Source: Streptomyces tuirus (GTDB lineage Bacteria; Actinomycetota; Actinomycetes; Streptomycetales; Streptomycetaceae). Taken from it: 64,000 bases of DNA. The translations under genes were made by a program, and so were the position numbers. Shown here piece after piece: positions 54,023 through 63,229 of this stretch (position 1 is the stretch's first letter; each line of letters begins with the position of its first letter). Below the pieces are notes generated by a model. The model was not told the DNA's origin. It saw only the letters and a program-made list of their open reading frames with translations, and did no database searches. The stretch spans positions 992,001-1,056,000 of the forward strand of contig JAGTPG010000001.1 in the NCBI GenBank assembly GCA_018195615.1. The letters are read 5' to 3'.

Positions 54023-55153
54023 CTACCGGCTTTCCGCCCCGCGGAATGCCTGGCGCCGGGCGATTCGGGAGATGTCGTCCGCAGTGATAATGCCCTCCAG
54101 GTTCTGCCCCTCGGTGACGAGAATGGGCAGGGCACGGCCGGGGGAGAGCTTCTCAAGCACGTCCTGCAGCAGGTCGTCCGGCGCGCAGGTGGTACAGCGT
54201 GCCCGGGGGGTCGCCACGTCGCGGACACGAAGCGTGTCCCGTTGTGCGGCGGGAATCCTCGCAAGCCGCGGAAGGTGAACCAGACCGCTGGGGCGCCCTT
54301 CGAAGTCGATCAGAGCCAGTGCGGAGTGGCGGGCATGCGCGGCCACGTCATCGATGCAGCGCTGCACGGTCAGCCAGTCCTGGCACGTCTCGACGGGGCT
54401 CGTCATGGCATCAGCCGCTCGCATGCCGCGCAGGGCAGGAGCGAGCCTCGCACGCTGGTGTTCCGCGCCGGCGACGATGACGACGAAGAAGCCGATGACT
54501 GTCAGCCACAGACCGCTCACAGCACCGCGCAGGACGACGATCCAGCCCAGTCCGATCAGCACAACGCCGAGGACTTGCCCGGCTCGTGCGGCCACTCGCT
54601 CACCCCGGTCCTGGTCTCCGGTACGCCACCACGTCAGCGCCTGCACCACCCGTCCTCCATCGAGCGGGGCGGCCGGGAGCAGGTTGAACACGGCGAGGAC
54701 TAGGTTCACCCAGCCGAGCCAGAGGAGGACGGCTGCAGGCACGGCTGTCCCGGACAAGGTGTCCAGCCCGATGCCCGCCCCAAGGGCCAGCACACTCGCG
54801 AGCAGGCTGGTGAGCGGTCCGCTGACGGCTATCCAGAAGGTCGAGCCGGCTGTGCGGGGCCTGTCCATCCGGGTCATGCCGCCCAGGGCCCACAGCGTGA
54901 TGCTCTGGACGGTGATGCCTTTCCTGCGAGCCGTGACCGCGTGGGCGGCCTCATGGGCCAACAGGCTCACCAGGAGAAGCAGGGCCCCGACCAGACTCGA
55001 GATGGTGTACGTGGCGTTCGACTGGTCCGGGACCATGGCCGGCAGGGTCTGACTGCCCAGGCTGTAACCGAAGAGCATCACGAGCAGGGGCACGGTCCAG
55101 TGGATGCGCAGTGGCACCCCGAGAACGCGACCCATCCGTACCGAGTTGTTCAT
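54023..55153 (-). CDS. Site-2 protease (M50) with CBS pair
   Basis: 376 residues from ATG 55153 behind GGAGAAGG. MNNSVRMGRVLGVPLRIHWT, zinc motif LLLVSLLAHEAAHAVTARRK (HExxH), LWALGGMTRMDR, then FNLLPAAPLDGGRVVQALTW with the third ligand, and two CBS motifs in the C-terminal third (AADAMTSPVETCQDWLTVQR, VRDVATPRARCTTCAPDDLL). Intact, unlike its counterpart at 31.8 kb, from which it is diverged throughout. Regulated intramembrane proteolysis with adenylate sensing is the family role. Confidence 0.9.
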   Translation of the reverse strand: MNNSVRMGRVLGVPLRIHWTVPLLVMLFGYSLGSQTLPAMVPDQSNATYTISSLVGALLLLVSLLAHEAAHAVTARRKGITVQSITLWALGGMTRMDRPRTAGSTFWIAVSGPLTSLLASVLALGAGIGLDTLSGTAVPAAVLLWLGWVNLVLAVFNLLPAAPLDGGRVVQALTWWRTGDQDRGERVAARAGQVLGVVLIGLGWIVVLRGAVSGLWLTVIGFFVVIVAGAEHQRARLAPALRGMRAADAMTSPVETCQDWLTVQRCIDDVAAHARHSALALIDFEGRPSGLVHLPRLARIPAAQRDTLRVRDVATPRARCTTCAPDDLLQDVLEKLSPGRALPILVTEGQNLEGIITADDISRIARRQAFRGAESR

Positions 55154-55325
55154 GGCCTTCTCCTGCGGACCGGGGCACGCGGCCCTTCGCCGGAACCGAT
55201 GTGCCGCAATGTCAACGGGCAGGCACCTGCGCGGCATCCGTCTGCCGCGAGTGCCGCTCGATGGGGGTGGATGACGGTAGAGGTCGCTTCCCTGGTCATG
55301 GGCGGAGCACTTTCGCCGGCAGGAG

Positions 55326-55853
55326 TCAGAGAGGCTGCAAGACGGTGAGCCGATGCCGGTTGCCGCATCGCCTGTACGGCGGAGGTCCTGACGGCGTCTC
55401 CGCCGGGCAGCAGCGGGCACGGCGGCGATGTCGAAGCCGGCCACCAGACACCCCGCGGTCGGCGGTGCCCGGATACTCGCCCGGGCCCGGGAGCCCTCTG
55501 CCATGCGTGTGAACGGCCACGGCCGGAGCACGGCTGTTCAGTGGTCCCTGACTGTCGTCGGGCGAGGCTGACCGGTTGAAGACCGCCGTGAGGATCAGCC
55601 CCGCCACCAGCACGACGGCAAACACGATGATGGCCTTCCAGCGCCAGTCGAGGCGGAGGTCGTCGACTCCGTGGGCGTCTGCCTCGTCGTTGGCGTCCGC
55701 GTCCTCAAGGGCATCGCTCTGGGTCAGGGCGTCGGGAAACTGATGGTTCAGCGCGTCCATCAGCCCGACCAGATCAGGGTCGTCCTGGGAGAGCCGGCGC
55801 TCCATCTCTGCCAGGACGCGCCAGTCGTCCATCGAGGGGTTCATACCGATCAC
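55326..55853 (-). CDS. DUF3040-like single-helix protein (paralog of 50.5 kb gene)
   Basis: 175 residues; GTG 55853 or ATG 55844. N-terminal helix MNPSMDDWRVLAEMERRLSQ then DDPDLVGLMDALNHQFPD, a polar linker, one membrane helix WRWKAIIVFAVVLVAGLILT and a basic tail with APAVAVHTHGRGLPGPGEYP. The order mirrors the 50.5 kb paralog, which also follows a slipin. Here a slipin remnant lies directly upstream. Confidence 0.75.
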   Translation of the reverse strand: MIGMNPSMDDWRVLAEMERRLSQDDPDLVGLMDALNHQFPDALTQSDALEDADANDEADAHGVDDLRLDWRWKAIIVFAVVLVAGLILTAVFNRSASPDDSQGPLNSRAPAVAVHTHGRGLPGPGEYPGTADRGVSGGRLRHRRRARCCPAETPSGPPPYRRCGNRHRLTVLQPL

Positions 55854-55890
55854 CTGTGCTCGGGGAACGCGGACTCGGTTGCGGAACGCA

Positions 55891-56151
55891 CCGCCGTTCT
55901 GGCCCCTGAGATACGGGCATGGCGTGGCCTCGGAGCCCCGGCATGTCGATCACGGGCAGGATTTCCATGGGGAGGGCGTAGAGCCGGATGGCATTTCGCC
56001 CGCGGGAGATTTCCGGCCCTGGTCGACAGATCCGCACATGCATGGCGGCGGGGCGGCCCTCGATCCGCTCCGCGACGTCCGCCAGGGTCTGGACAGCCTT
56101 GAACTCGCCCTTGGCGTAGGTGACCTTGGCCCGCCGGGCACGCTCCGGTGC
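55891..56151 (-). pseudogene. C-terminal remnant of a slipin gene
   Basis: The frame reads APERARRAKVTYAKGEFKAV, QTLADVAERIEGRPAAMHVR, then ISRGRNAIRLYALPMEILPV. The intact slipin reads [51 protein letters not shown] over the same span. The membrane anchor and SPFH core (about 180 residues) are gone. Order slipin-DUF3040 is the same as in the intact copy, so a two-gene block was duplicated and one slipin decayed. Confidence 0.8.
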
Positions 56152-56378
56152 AGGGGCTGCCAGCAGGCAGCCCGAGGCCACCAGGAGGAAGGGTGATCAT
56201 CCTGGCCGCCGAGACAAGGCCGCTTGGATACACAGCGCAATACCCCCTGGTCGCAGGGTTCTCCACCGGCGCGTCACTCACGGACTACCCGGGCAGATCG
56301 GCCGGACGCCTGCCGAGCGGGCACAAACATGGCCGTCTCGGCCCCGCACTCTTTGCCCTCCTTCGGCAAGATAGGAGC

Positions 56379-57566
56379 ATGCCGACAGGAAAGCGCCCCC
56401 AAGCCTCGGCGCCGGGGGCACCGTCTGCCACCGTTCCCGTCCGGCATGCCGCAGCCGTCAAGGGCAAGGAACACCCGGCAGCGGGGATGGAACGCCACCT
56501 GAACCAGCTCGTGGACGTCGCCCTGGACAGGCGGCGACTGCCCCACGAGGACCTTGAGCACCTACGGCAGCTCGCGGCCACGGCGTCCGGCCGCGGAACA
56601 GCCCTGCGCATCCTGGTTGCCGAGTACCTCACCTCCGTCCACCGGGTCTGGACGGATCTGTCAGGCGCCGGGCGAGCTCTGGAGCCCGAAGACCTGAGGG
56701 AGGTCGGTTCCGCTCTGATCAGGGCGATCGGCGAGGCGACCGTGGCATTGACCGAGGGCTACGAAACCGCCCATCGGGCGGCCGTTCGGGGCGAGGAGGC
56801 GATGCGGCGGGAGTTCGTCGACGACCTCCTCGACGGCCGAACCGATCTGGGCCGCCTCGCCGAGCGGGCCGAACGCTTCGGGCTGCGGCTGGTCGGACCA
56901 CACAGCGTGTCCGTCGCCCGGGCGGGCAAGCCGTTCGGTGCGGGCGACGACACCACGCGCTACGTCGAAGAGGCGCTGACCGCCCGGTTCACCACACAGG
57001 ACGTGCTGATCACCACCAAAGACAGTCTGCTCGTGTGCGTGTCGCCCGGCGCGGTGCCGGATGTTCCGGACTTCTTCGCCACTTCGGTACGCAGTGCTGT
57101 CGACGAGCCCTGCCGCGTCGCCGTCAGCCGCCCGCGACCCGGTCCCAGTGGCATCGTCCGCTCGTACCAGGAGGCGCGCAGCACCCTCGACCTCGCTGTC
57201 CAGCTCGGTCTGACCACGCCGCGCGTGGACGCCTCTGACCTGCTGGTCTTCCAAGTTCTCGGCAGGGACCGCGCCGCCATCACCGACCTGGTGGCCACCG
57301 TCCTCGGCGGCCTGGAGGAGGCGCGAGGCGGGCCCCGGGCACTCCTGGAAACCCTGGACGCGTACTTCGCCAGTGGTTGCCTGAACACGACCACGGCACG
57401 CCGGCTGGGTGTGAGCGTGCGTACCGTCGCCTACCGGCTCGACCGCATCCGGCAACTCACCGGCCACGACCCCACCGACCCCGACCAGCGATACATCCTG
57501 CAGACCGCGGCCCTCGGCGCCCGCCTCCTGGACTGGCCCTCCCGCCCGCTGCAACCGTCGGAGTGA
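56379..57566 (+). CDS. PucR/CdaR-family transcriptional regulator
   Basis: 395 residues; ATG 56379 with AGGAG close by, or a later Met. An N-terminal RsbRD-like helical region (~40-135, MERHLNQLVDVALDRRRLPH, LRQLAATASGRGTALRILVA), a middle GGDEF-like CdaR domain (~165-300, VYVEEALTARFTTQDVLITT-type strands, RSYQEARSTLDLAVQLGL) and the C-terminal HTH_30 (~330-395, LETLDAYFASGCLNTTTARR, LGVSVRTVAYRLDRIRQLTG). Such proteins respond to metabolites; the target is unknown. A degraded piece of a paralog is at 39.94-40.17 kb. Confidence 0.85.
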   Translation: MPTGKRPQASAPGAPSATVPVRHAAAVKGKEHPAAGMERHLNQLVDVALDRRRLPHEDLEHLRQLAATASGRGTALRILVAEYLTSVHRVWTDLSGAGRALEPEDLREVGSALIRAIGEATVALTEGYETAHRAAVRGEEAMRREFVDDLLDGRTDLGRLAERAERFGLRLVGPHSVSVARAGKPFGAGDDTTRYVEEALTARFTTQDVLITTKDSLLVCVSPGAVPDVPDFFATSVRSAVDEPCRVAVSRPRPGPSGIVRSYQEARSTLDLAVQLGLTTPRVDASDLLVFQVLGRDRAAITDLVATVLGGLEEARGGPRALLETLDAYFASGCLNTTTARRLGVSVRTVAYRLDRIRQLTGHDPTDPDQRYILQTAALGARLLDWPSRPLQPSE

Positions 57567-57599
57567 TCCGGCTCGTTTTCGATGGGTACTTGGTCACGC

Positions 57600-59441
57600 A
57601 TGAACGAGTGGTCGCCGGCACCGTCGGCGGGCTACCTGCCGATCGAGGACCACGGCCTCATCGGCGACGGCCGCGCGTGCGCCTTGGTGGGCCGCGACGG
57701 CACCGTCAGCTTCATGTGCGTGCCCCGCTTCGACGCCCCGCCCCTGTTCTGCTCGCTGCTCGACCGGCACCACGGCGGATCCTTCCTGCTGGCTCCGGAC
57801 GGGCTACGGCTGAGCCGCCAGCACTACCTGGGGGACACCGGAGTCCTCGTGACAGAACTGAGGGCGGACACCGGCCTCGTCGAGATCACTGACGCGTTCC
57901 TTCTCCGACCCGACGCACGTCTGGAGGTGGAGACTCCCGTCGGCACAGGGGAACTGCTCCGGCACGTGCGTGTCACGCAGGGCTCTGTCGAGCTGAGGGT
58001 CGCGGTGCGGCCACGCGGCGAAACCCGACACGAGCGTCAGGCTGCAGGCTGGGAGCTGACCTGCACTCAGCAGTCCGTGAAGCTCCGCATGGCCATGTCC
58101 CGGCCCCTGCCCGGTCCCGAATGCACACTGCGCCTGAGCCAGGGCGAAGACCTCTGGATCCGCCTGCGCTGGAGCGAACCACAGGCTGCCGGCTCCGGAC
58201 GATCGGTCTCCCAGTGCCTCGACGACACCGTACGAGCGTGGCGCCGTTGGTCGGCCTTCGTGGTGACCGACACTCCCCGTGCGGACCTGGTGCGCCGCTC
58301 GGCCATCACCCTCAAGCTCCTGGACTACGCCGAGAACGGCGCCATCGTCGCCGCCGCGACCTCCTCACTGCCCGAGCGCATCGGAGGCGACCGGAACTGG
58401 GACTACCGCTACGCGTGGATTCGCGACGCTGCCTACGCCGTGTTCGCCTTGCGCCGCATCGGTCTTCCCGACGAAGCGGGGGGATTTCTTCACTGGGCGT
58501 TGACCGCCGCCTGGCGAGAGGGGCGGCTGCGCGTGCTGTACGACGTGGACGGCCGGCCTCCGCCGCCAGAGGTGATCGACCCGGAACTGGAGGGCTACGA
58601 CCGCTCCACACCCGTACGCTGGGGAAACGCCGCCGCTGAACAGATCCAGCACGACGTCTACGGAGAGCTCCTCGACTGCGCCTTCCAGTGGGCGGCCACC
58701 GGCCGGCCCTTGAGCGCCGGCTTGTGGCACCGTCTGTCGGGCCTGGCCGAGCAGGCCCGCACCGCTTGGCGGACGCCGGATCACGGCATCTGGGAGGTGC
58801 GTACCCAGGCCCGTCCCTTCACGTATTCCGCTGCGATGTGCCAGGTCACCCTGGACCGGGCCGCCCGCCTCGCCACCCGCCTGAAGTTGCCGGGCAACGC
58901 CGCCACGTGGGCTGCCGAAGCCCGCCATCTCACCGGACGGATGATCCACGACGCCTGGGACGAGCACACGCACTCCTTCACCGAGCACCTCGGTGCGACA
59001 GGAGGACTCGACGCCTCACTCCTCGCCCTCCCGCTCCGACGCGTCCTTCCCGCCGATCATCCCCGCATGATCGCCACCACGCAGGCGATCACCGAACGCC
59101 TCGGTGCCGGTGACGGCCTGCTCCACCGCTACCTGCCGCAGGACTCACCCGACGGACTGGACCAGCCGGAGGGAGCCTTCCTGCTGTGCAGCTTCTGGCT
59201 CGTGGACAACCTCGCAGGCCAAGGACGCATCGACGAAGCCGCGGAACTGTTCGAGAGGCTGTGCTCCTACGCCAGCCCGCTCGGCTTGTTCGCCGAGCAG
59301 ATCGACCCCCGAGACCACTCCTTCCTCGGCAACTTCCCGCAGGCACTCAGCCACGTCGGGCTGCTGTCCAGTGCCGTCGTCCTCGCCCGCGCCGAGCGCG
59401 GTATACGCCCGGGACTCTCCACGCACGCATGGTTTCGGTGA
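57600..59441 (+). CDS. Glycoside hydrolase family 15 protein (second copy)
   Basis: 613 residues from ATG 57600 (57582 also possible; neither has a strong ribosome site). N-terminal beta-sandwich YLPIEDHGLIGDGRACALVG, then the barrel: SLPERIGGDRNWDYRYAWIR DA block, VYGELLDCAFQWAATG, IWEVRTQARPFTYSAAMCQV and the acidic block DQPEGAFLLCSFWLVDNLAG. No signal peptide. The YRYAWIRD and EGAFLLC blocks are shared with the 26.9 kb GH15, but the rest differs. It follows the PucR-type regulator by 33 bp on the same strand, which may control it. Confidence 0.88.
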   Translation: MNEWSPAPSAGYLPIEDHGLIGDGRACALVGRDGTVSFMCVPRFDAPPLFCSLLDRHHGGSFLLAPDGLRLSRQHYLGDTGVLVTELRADTGLVEITDAFLLRPDARLEVETPVGTGELLRHVRVTQGSVELRVAVRPRGETRHERQAAGWELTCTQQSVKLRMAMSRPLPGPECTLRLSQGEDLWIRLRWSEPQAAGSGRSVSQCLDDTVRAWRRWSAFVVTDTPRADLVRRSAITLKLLDYAENGAIVAAATSSLPERIGGDRNWDYRYAWIRDAAYAVFALRRIGLPDEAGGFLHWALTAAWREGRLRVLYDVDGRPPPPEVIDPELEGYDRSTPVRWGNAAAEQIQHDVYGELLDCAFQWAATGRPLSAGLWHRLSGLAEQARTAWRTPDHGIWEVRTQARPFTYSAAMCQVTLDRAARLATRLKLPGNAATWAAEARHLTGRMIHDAWDEHTHSFTEHLGATGGLDASLLALPLRRVLPADHPRMIATTQAITERLGAGDGLLHRYLPQDSPDGLDQPEGAFLLCSFWLVDNLAGQGRIDEAAELFERLCSYASPLGLFAEQIDPRDHSFLGNFPQALSHVGLLSSAVVLARAERGIRPGLSTHAWFR

Positions 59442-59688
59442 ACGCGGCGGGGAGCAACCGCCCCTGGTGGACTCCTGAGCAGACCCGCGCCGGTGAGCGC
59501 AGAGCCGTCCCGCGAAGCGTCCGTGCACCGGCATCGGGGAGACAGCCCCCGGCGCATGGCCCAGACTCGTTTAGAAGACCACCGGTCCATGACGCTGGAG
59601 AGGTCGAGCCGTGCATGACGTGCCGCTGTGGATGTGAACCCCGGCCGATGGGGCGGGGTCCTGTGCTGTGGGCGTACGGCGCTGGGGG
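59442..59688. other. Intergenic stretch between convergent genes, nothing recognised
   Basis: 247 bp. Confidence 0.3.
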
Positions 59689-60531
59689 TCAGTGGCTTCC
59701 GGTGAGTTCTCCGGTGAGCTTGCCGTGGAGGTCGGCGCTGGGGTCGTTCAGGCCGGTGATCTCCACCGTCTTGCCGCGCTGGGCGTACTTGGTCTCGATT
59801 GCGTCCAGGGCGGCCACGGAGGAGGCGTCCCAGACGTGGGCGGCCGACAGGTCGATGACGACCTTCTGGGGGTCGCCGGCGTAGTCGAACTGTCCGACGA
59901 GGTCGTTGGAGAAGGCGAAGAACAGCTCGCCGGTGACCCGGTAGACCACCGTGTGGCGGTCGGGGTCGGTGACAGCGGTGACCTCGGCGAGGTGGGCGAC
60001 CCGCTTGGCGAAGATGACCATGGCGGTGACGGAGCCGAGCACGACGCCGATGGCGAGGTTGTGGGTGGCCACCACGGTGACCACGGTGATGGCCATGACG
60101 GCGATCTCGCCCGCGGGCATCCGCTTCAGCGTCTCGGGCGCGATGGAGTGCCAGTCGAAGGTCGCGAACGACACCATGATCATGACGGCGACGAGCGCGG
60201 CCATGGGGATGTCGGAGACGACCGGGCCGAAGACCATGCACAGCACCATCAGGAGCACACCGGCCAGGAAGGTCGAGACGCGAGTGCGGGCGCCGGAGAC
60301 CTTCACGTTGATCATCGTCTGGCCGATCATGGCGAACGCGTACGGGGCGATCGTCGTCAGCGTGTCCAGGGTGAACGGCACGTCCGGCAGGCCCGGTACC
60401 GGCAGGGAGGACGGCAGGGCGCCCTTGTCGCCGACGGTCGGCACCGCGATCCCGGCCGCGACCGTGGTCATGGTCAGGATGACGATCGAGACGAGCGGTG
60501 CGGGGATCACGGTGGTGACCTTCGGGGTCAC
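59689..60531 (-). pseudogene. SulP-family anion transporter, N-terminally truncated with internal deletion
   Basis: What remains begins PKVTTVIPAPLVSIVIL and runs to LNDPSADLHGKLTGELTGSH at 59689. The C-terminal STAS domain is whole (VVIDLSAAHVWDASSVAALD). The first ~150-200 residues of a normal SulP protein are missing, and inside the remnant TTIAPYAFAMIGQTMINVKV joins two segments that in full SulP proteins are separated by about 45 residues carrying the ...GLMES... signature. The join (about 60325-60332) looks like recombination at a short AM/GCCATG repeat. A GTG at 60531 could start translation, but transport is impossible without the membrane core. Confidence 0.75.
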
Positions 60532-60546
60532 AGCGACCGGGCCACC

Positions 60547-60565
60547 CCGTGCGGGGCGCGCACGG
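60547..60565 (-). terminator. Hairpin terminator downstream of the CNNM operon
   Basis: Seven-base stem ccgtgcg (60547-60553) / cgcacgg (60559-60565) with a five-base loop, 14 bp past the last CNNM stop. No U-tract follows, as is common in actinobacteria. Confidence 0.5.
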
Positions 60566-60578
60566 AGTGACCCGGCGG

Positions 60579-61604
60579 TCACGCAATGGCCGGAGCCGCC
60601 GGTCCGACCAGTTCGGAGAGCACGTCTTCCATGGTCACAAAGCCGATGACCTTGCCGCTCTCCCCGACCACGGCGGCCAGATGACTGCCCTCCGCGCGCA
60701 ACGCGGTGAGGGTGTCGTCGAGCGGGGTGTCGATGCGGACCCGGGTGACCTTGTGCAGCGCGGCGCCCGGGAAGGGGCGGTCGCGGTCCGTCAGGCCGAG
60801 GGTGTCCTTGATGTGCAGGTAGCCCAGGACCGTGCCGTCGGTTCCGGTGACCGGGAAGCGGGAGAAGCCCGCCTCGGCCGCCAGCCGTTCCAGCCGGGCC
60901 GGGGTGACCGTGTGGTCGACGGTGCGCATCCGCTGCGCCGGGACCGCGATCTCGCCCACCGGCCGGGTGCCCAGCTCCAGTGCGTCCCGCAGTCGCGCGC
61001 CGTCGGCCGGGCTGAGCAGGCCGGCCTCGCTGGAGTCGAGGACCATGCGGGCGAGCTGGTCGTCGGTGAAGACCGACTCGACCTCGTCCCTCGGCTCGAC
61101 GCGCAGCAGCCTGAGCAGGGCGTTGGCGAAGGCGTTGATGCCGAACACGAACGGCCGCAGCGCCCGGGTGAGCGCCACCAGGGCCGGGCCCAGCAGCAGC
61201 GCTGTGGGCACGGGGGCGGCCAGCGCGATGTTCTTCGGCACCATCTCGCCGATCAGCATGTGCAGATACGTGGCGAGGGTGAGCGCGATGACGAACGCGA
61301 CCGGGTGCACCAGGCCGTGCGGGAGATGCACCGCCTCGAAGCCGGGCTCCATCAGGTGCGCGATGGCGGGCTCGGCGACCGCTCCCAGCACCAGCGAGGA
61401 GACGGTGATGCCGAGCTGGGCGGTGGCCATCATCGCCGAGAGGTGTTCCAGTGCCCACAGCGTCATCCGGGCCCGTTTGTTGCCCGCCTGGGCGCGCGGT
61501 TCGATCTGGCTGCGGCGCACTGAGACCAGGGCGAACTCGGCCCCCACGAAGAACGCGTTGGTCAGCAGCGTCAGGGCACCTATGGCCAGTTGCACCGCGG
61601 TCAT
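60579..61604 (-). CDS. CNNM/HlyC-family membrane protein (second of pair)
   Basis: 341 residues; ATG 61604 overlaps the upstream stop. DUF21 transmembrane module (~1-195): MTAVQLAIGALTLLTNAFFV, LEHLSAMMATAQLGITVSSL, LHMLIGEMVPKNIALAAPVP. A CBS pair follows (~215-335): VGEIAVPAQRMRTVDHTVTP, SRFPVTGTDGTVLGYLHIKD, LTALRAEGSHLAAVVGESGK. The C-terminal CorC_HlyC domain is absent, shorter than its partner. The family moves or senses divalent cations. Ends before a clear hairpin. Confidence 0.9.
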   Translation of the reverse strand: MTAVQLAIGALTLLTNAFFVGAEFALVSVRRSQIEPRAQAGNKRARMTLWALEHLSAMMATAQLGITVSSLVLGAVAEPAIAHLMEPGFEAVHLPHGLVHPVAFVIALTLATYLHMLIGEMVPKNIALAAPVPTALLLGPALVALTRALRPFVFGINAFANALLRLLRVEPRDEVESVFTDDQLARMVLDSSEAGLLSPADGARLRDALELGTRPVGEIAVPAQRMRTVDHTVTPARLERLAAEAGFSRFPVTGTDGTVLGYLHIKDTLGLTDRDRPFPGAALHKVTRVRIDTPLDDTLTALRAEGSHLAAVVGESGKVIGFVTMEDVLSELVGPAAPAIA

Positions 61605-62938
61605 CGGACCTCCTCCAAGAGCTGGGCGGGCAGCGTGGCGGCCGACTCGGTGATGCGTATCCGGTCGGCGCGGTGGTGCTCGACCTCCAGCACTTCGAGC
61701 CGCCAGCCGTCGAGGTGCACGACGTCCCCCTTGCCGGGGATGCGGGCCAGACGGGTGGCGACGAGCCCGGCGACCGTCTCGTACGGTCCTTCCGGCGCGG
61801 TGAGTCCGATGTCCGTGAGCTGGTCGATGCGGACGCTGCCGTCCGCCTCCCACACCGCGCGCCCGTCCCGCGTCGTCGGGGCAGGGATCAGGTCGGGTGC
61901 CTCGAAGGGGTCATGCTCGTCGCGCACTTCCCCGACGACTTCCTCGACGATGTCCTCCACGGTCGCCACGCCCGCCGTGCCGCCGTACTCGTCGATGACC
62001 ACGGCCATGGTGCGCTGCTCGCGCAGCCGCCCCAGCAGCCGTTCGGCGGTGAGGCTGTCGGGGACCAGCAGGGCCTCCGTGGTCAGCTCCGTGACCGGCG
62101 TGCCGGGCCGCTTCTCCGGCTCCAGGGCGAGCACGTCCCGGATGTGGACGGTGCCCACCACCTCGTCCAGGCTGTCGCGGTAGACGGGAAAGCGGGACAG
62201 CCCGGTCGCGTGGGAGAGGTTGGCCGCGTCGGCGGCACTGGCGTGCACTTCCAGGGCCTTGACGTCGACCCGCGGCGTCATCACGTTCTCGGCGGTCAGC
62301 TCGCTCAGATGAAGGGTCCGTACGAACAGCTCTGCCGAGTCCGCCTCCAGAGCCCCCTCGGCGGCCGAGTGCCGGGCCAGCGCGCCCAGCTCCTCGGCGG
62401 TGCGGGCGGAGGCCAGTTCCTCGGCGGGCTCCAGCCCGAAGCGGCGTACGAAACGATTCGCCGTGCTGTTCAGATGCCCGATGAACGGGCCGAACGCGGC
62501 CGTGAACGCGCGCTGCGGGCCCGCGACCACCTTCGCGACCGCCAGCGGACGCGAGATCGCCCAGTTCTTCGGCACCAGCTCGCCGACCACCATCAGCACG
62601 ACGGTGGACACCACCACGCCCAGCACGGTCGCCACGGATGAGGCAGCACCTCCCAGGCCGATCGCCCGCAGCGGGCCGCGCAGCAGCGCCGCGATGGACG
62701 GCTCGGCGAGCATGCCGATCACCAGCGAAGTGACGGTGATACCCAACTGGGCGCCGGACAACTGCAGCGTGAGACGCCGTACGGCCTTCAGCGCACCGTC
62801 CGCGCCGCGCTCGCCTGCCTCGGCGGCACGCTCCAGATCGGCACGCTCAACGGTGGTCAAGGAGAACTCGGCCGCGACGAACACCGCGCAGGCCAGCGTC
62901 AGGAGGAGGGCCAGCAGGAGCAGCAGGACCTCGGTCAC
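61601..62938 (-). CDS. CNNM/HlyC-family membrane protein with CorC_HlyC domain (first of pair)
   Basis: 445 residues from GTG 62938. DUF21 module (~1-190): VLLLLLALLLTLACAVFVAA, LSGAQLGITVTSLVIGMLAE, LMVVGELVPKNWAISRPLAV. CBS pair (~205-335): LTAENVMTPRVDVKALEVHA, SRFPVYRDSLDEVVGTVHIR, QRTMAVVIDEYGGTAGVATV. CorC_HlyC domain (~350-445): GRAVWEADGSVRIDQLTDIG, LARIPGKGDVVHLDGWRLEV. Upstream gene of the CNNM pair, ATGA overlap with the second. Likely a divalent cation exporter pair. Confidence 0.92.
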   Translation of the reverse strand: MTEVLLLLLALLLTLACAVFVAAEFSLTTVERADLERAAEAGERGADGALKAVRRLTLQLSGAQLGITVTSLVIGMLAEPSIAALLRGPLRAIGLGGAASSVATVLGVVVSTVVLMVVGELVPKNWAISRPLAVAKVVAGPQRAFTAAFGPFIGHLNSTANRFVRRFGLEPAEELASARTAEELGALARHSAAEGALEADSAELFVRTLHLSELTAENVMTPRVDVKALEVHASAADAANLSHATGLSRFPVYRDSLDEVVGTVHIRDVLALEPEKRPGTPVTELTTEALLVPDSLTAERLLGRLREQRTMAVVIDEYGGTAGVATVEDIVEEVVGEVRDEHDPFEAPDLIPAPTTRDGRAVWEADGSVRIDQLTDIGLTAPEGPYETVAGLVATRLARIPGKGDVVHLDGWRLEVLEVEHHRADRIRITESAATLPAQLLEEVR

Positions 62939-63229
62939 CGTGCCACCCCCGCTCCCTCAATCGCATGGGTCCGGCGGGAATGGCACGGCTGGTACTGGGA
63001 GGCTCACCCATGGGGGAACGTCGCTCCTTCTCGAAACACACATACAGACAGTGAGTGGAAACAGGATTGCCTGCCTCTACACCAACTGTAAAGGAGTCGC
63101 AAAGCACCACCCGAAGGCCCTGGGGCTCGAGTCGCCGGCGGTGTGTGCCGAAGATCCATGGGCAGCGGCCCGAACCGCCCCTCCGGGGCGGCACCTGACA
63201 CACAGCGACAGCGGGCCCAGAGGTCACGA
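62939..63229. other. Upstream region of the CNNM operon
   Basis: About 290 bp that should hold the CNNM promoter. No coding frame recognised. Confidence 0.35.

Noticed and set aside
54023..55531. M50 protease extended to 502 residues
   Set aside because: The upstream part is Arg/Pro-rich non-coding sequence; MNNSVRMGRV with GGAGAAGG is the natural start.
59689..61458. Single 589-codon frame joining SulP sequence to an N-terminal extension
   Set aside because: The extension is an out-of-frame shadow of the CNNM gene; only the SulP part has homology.
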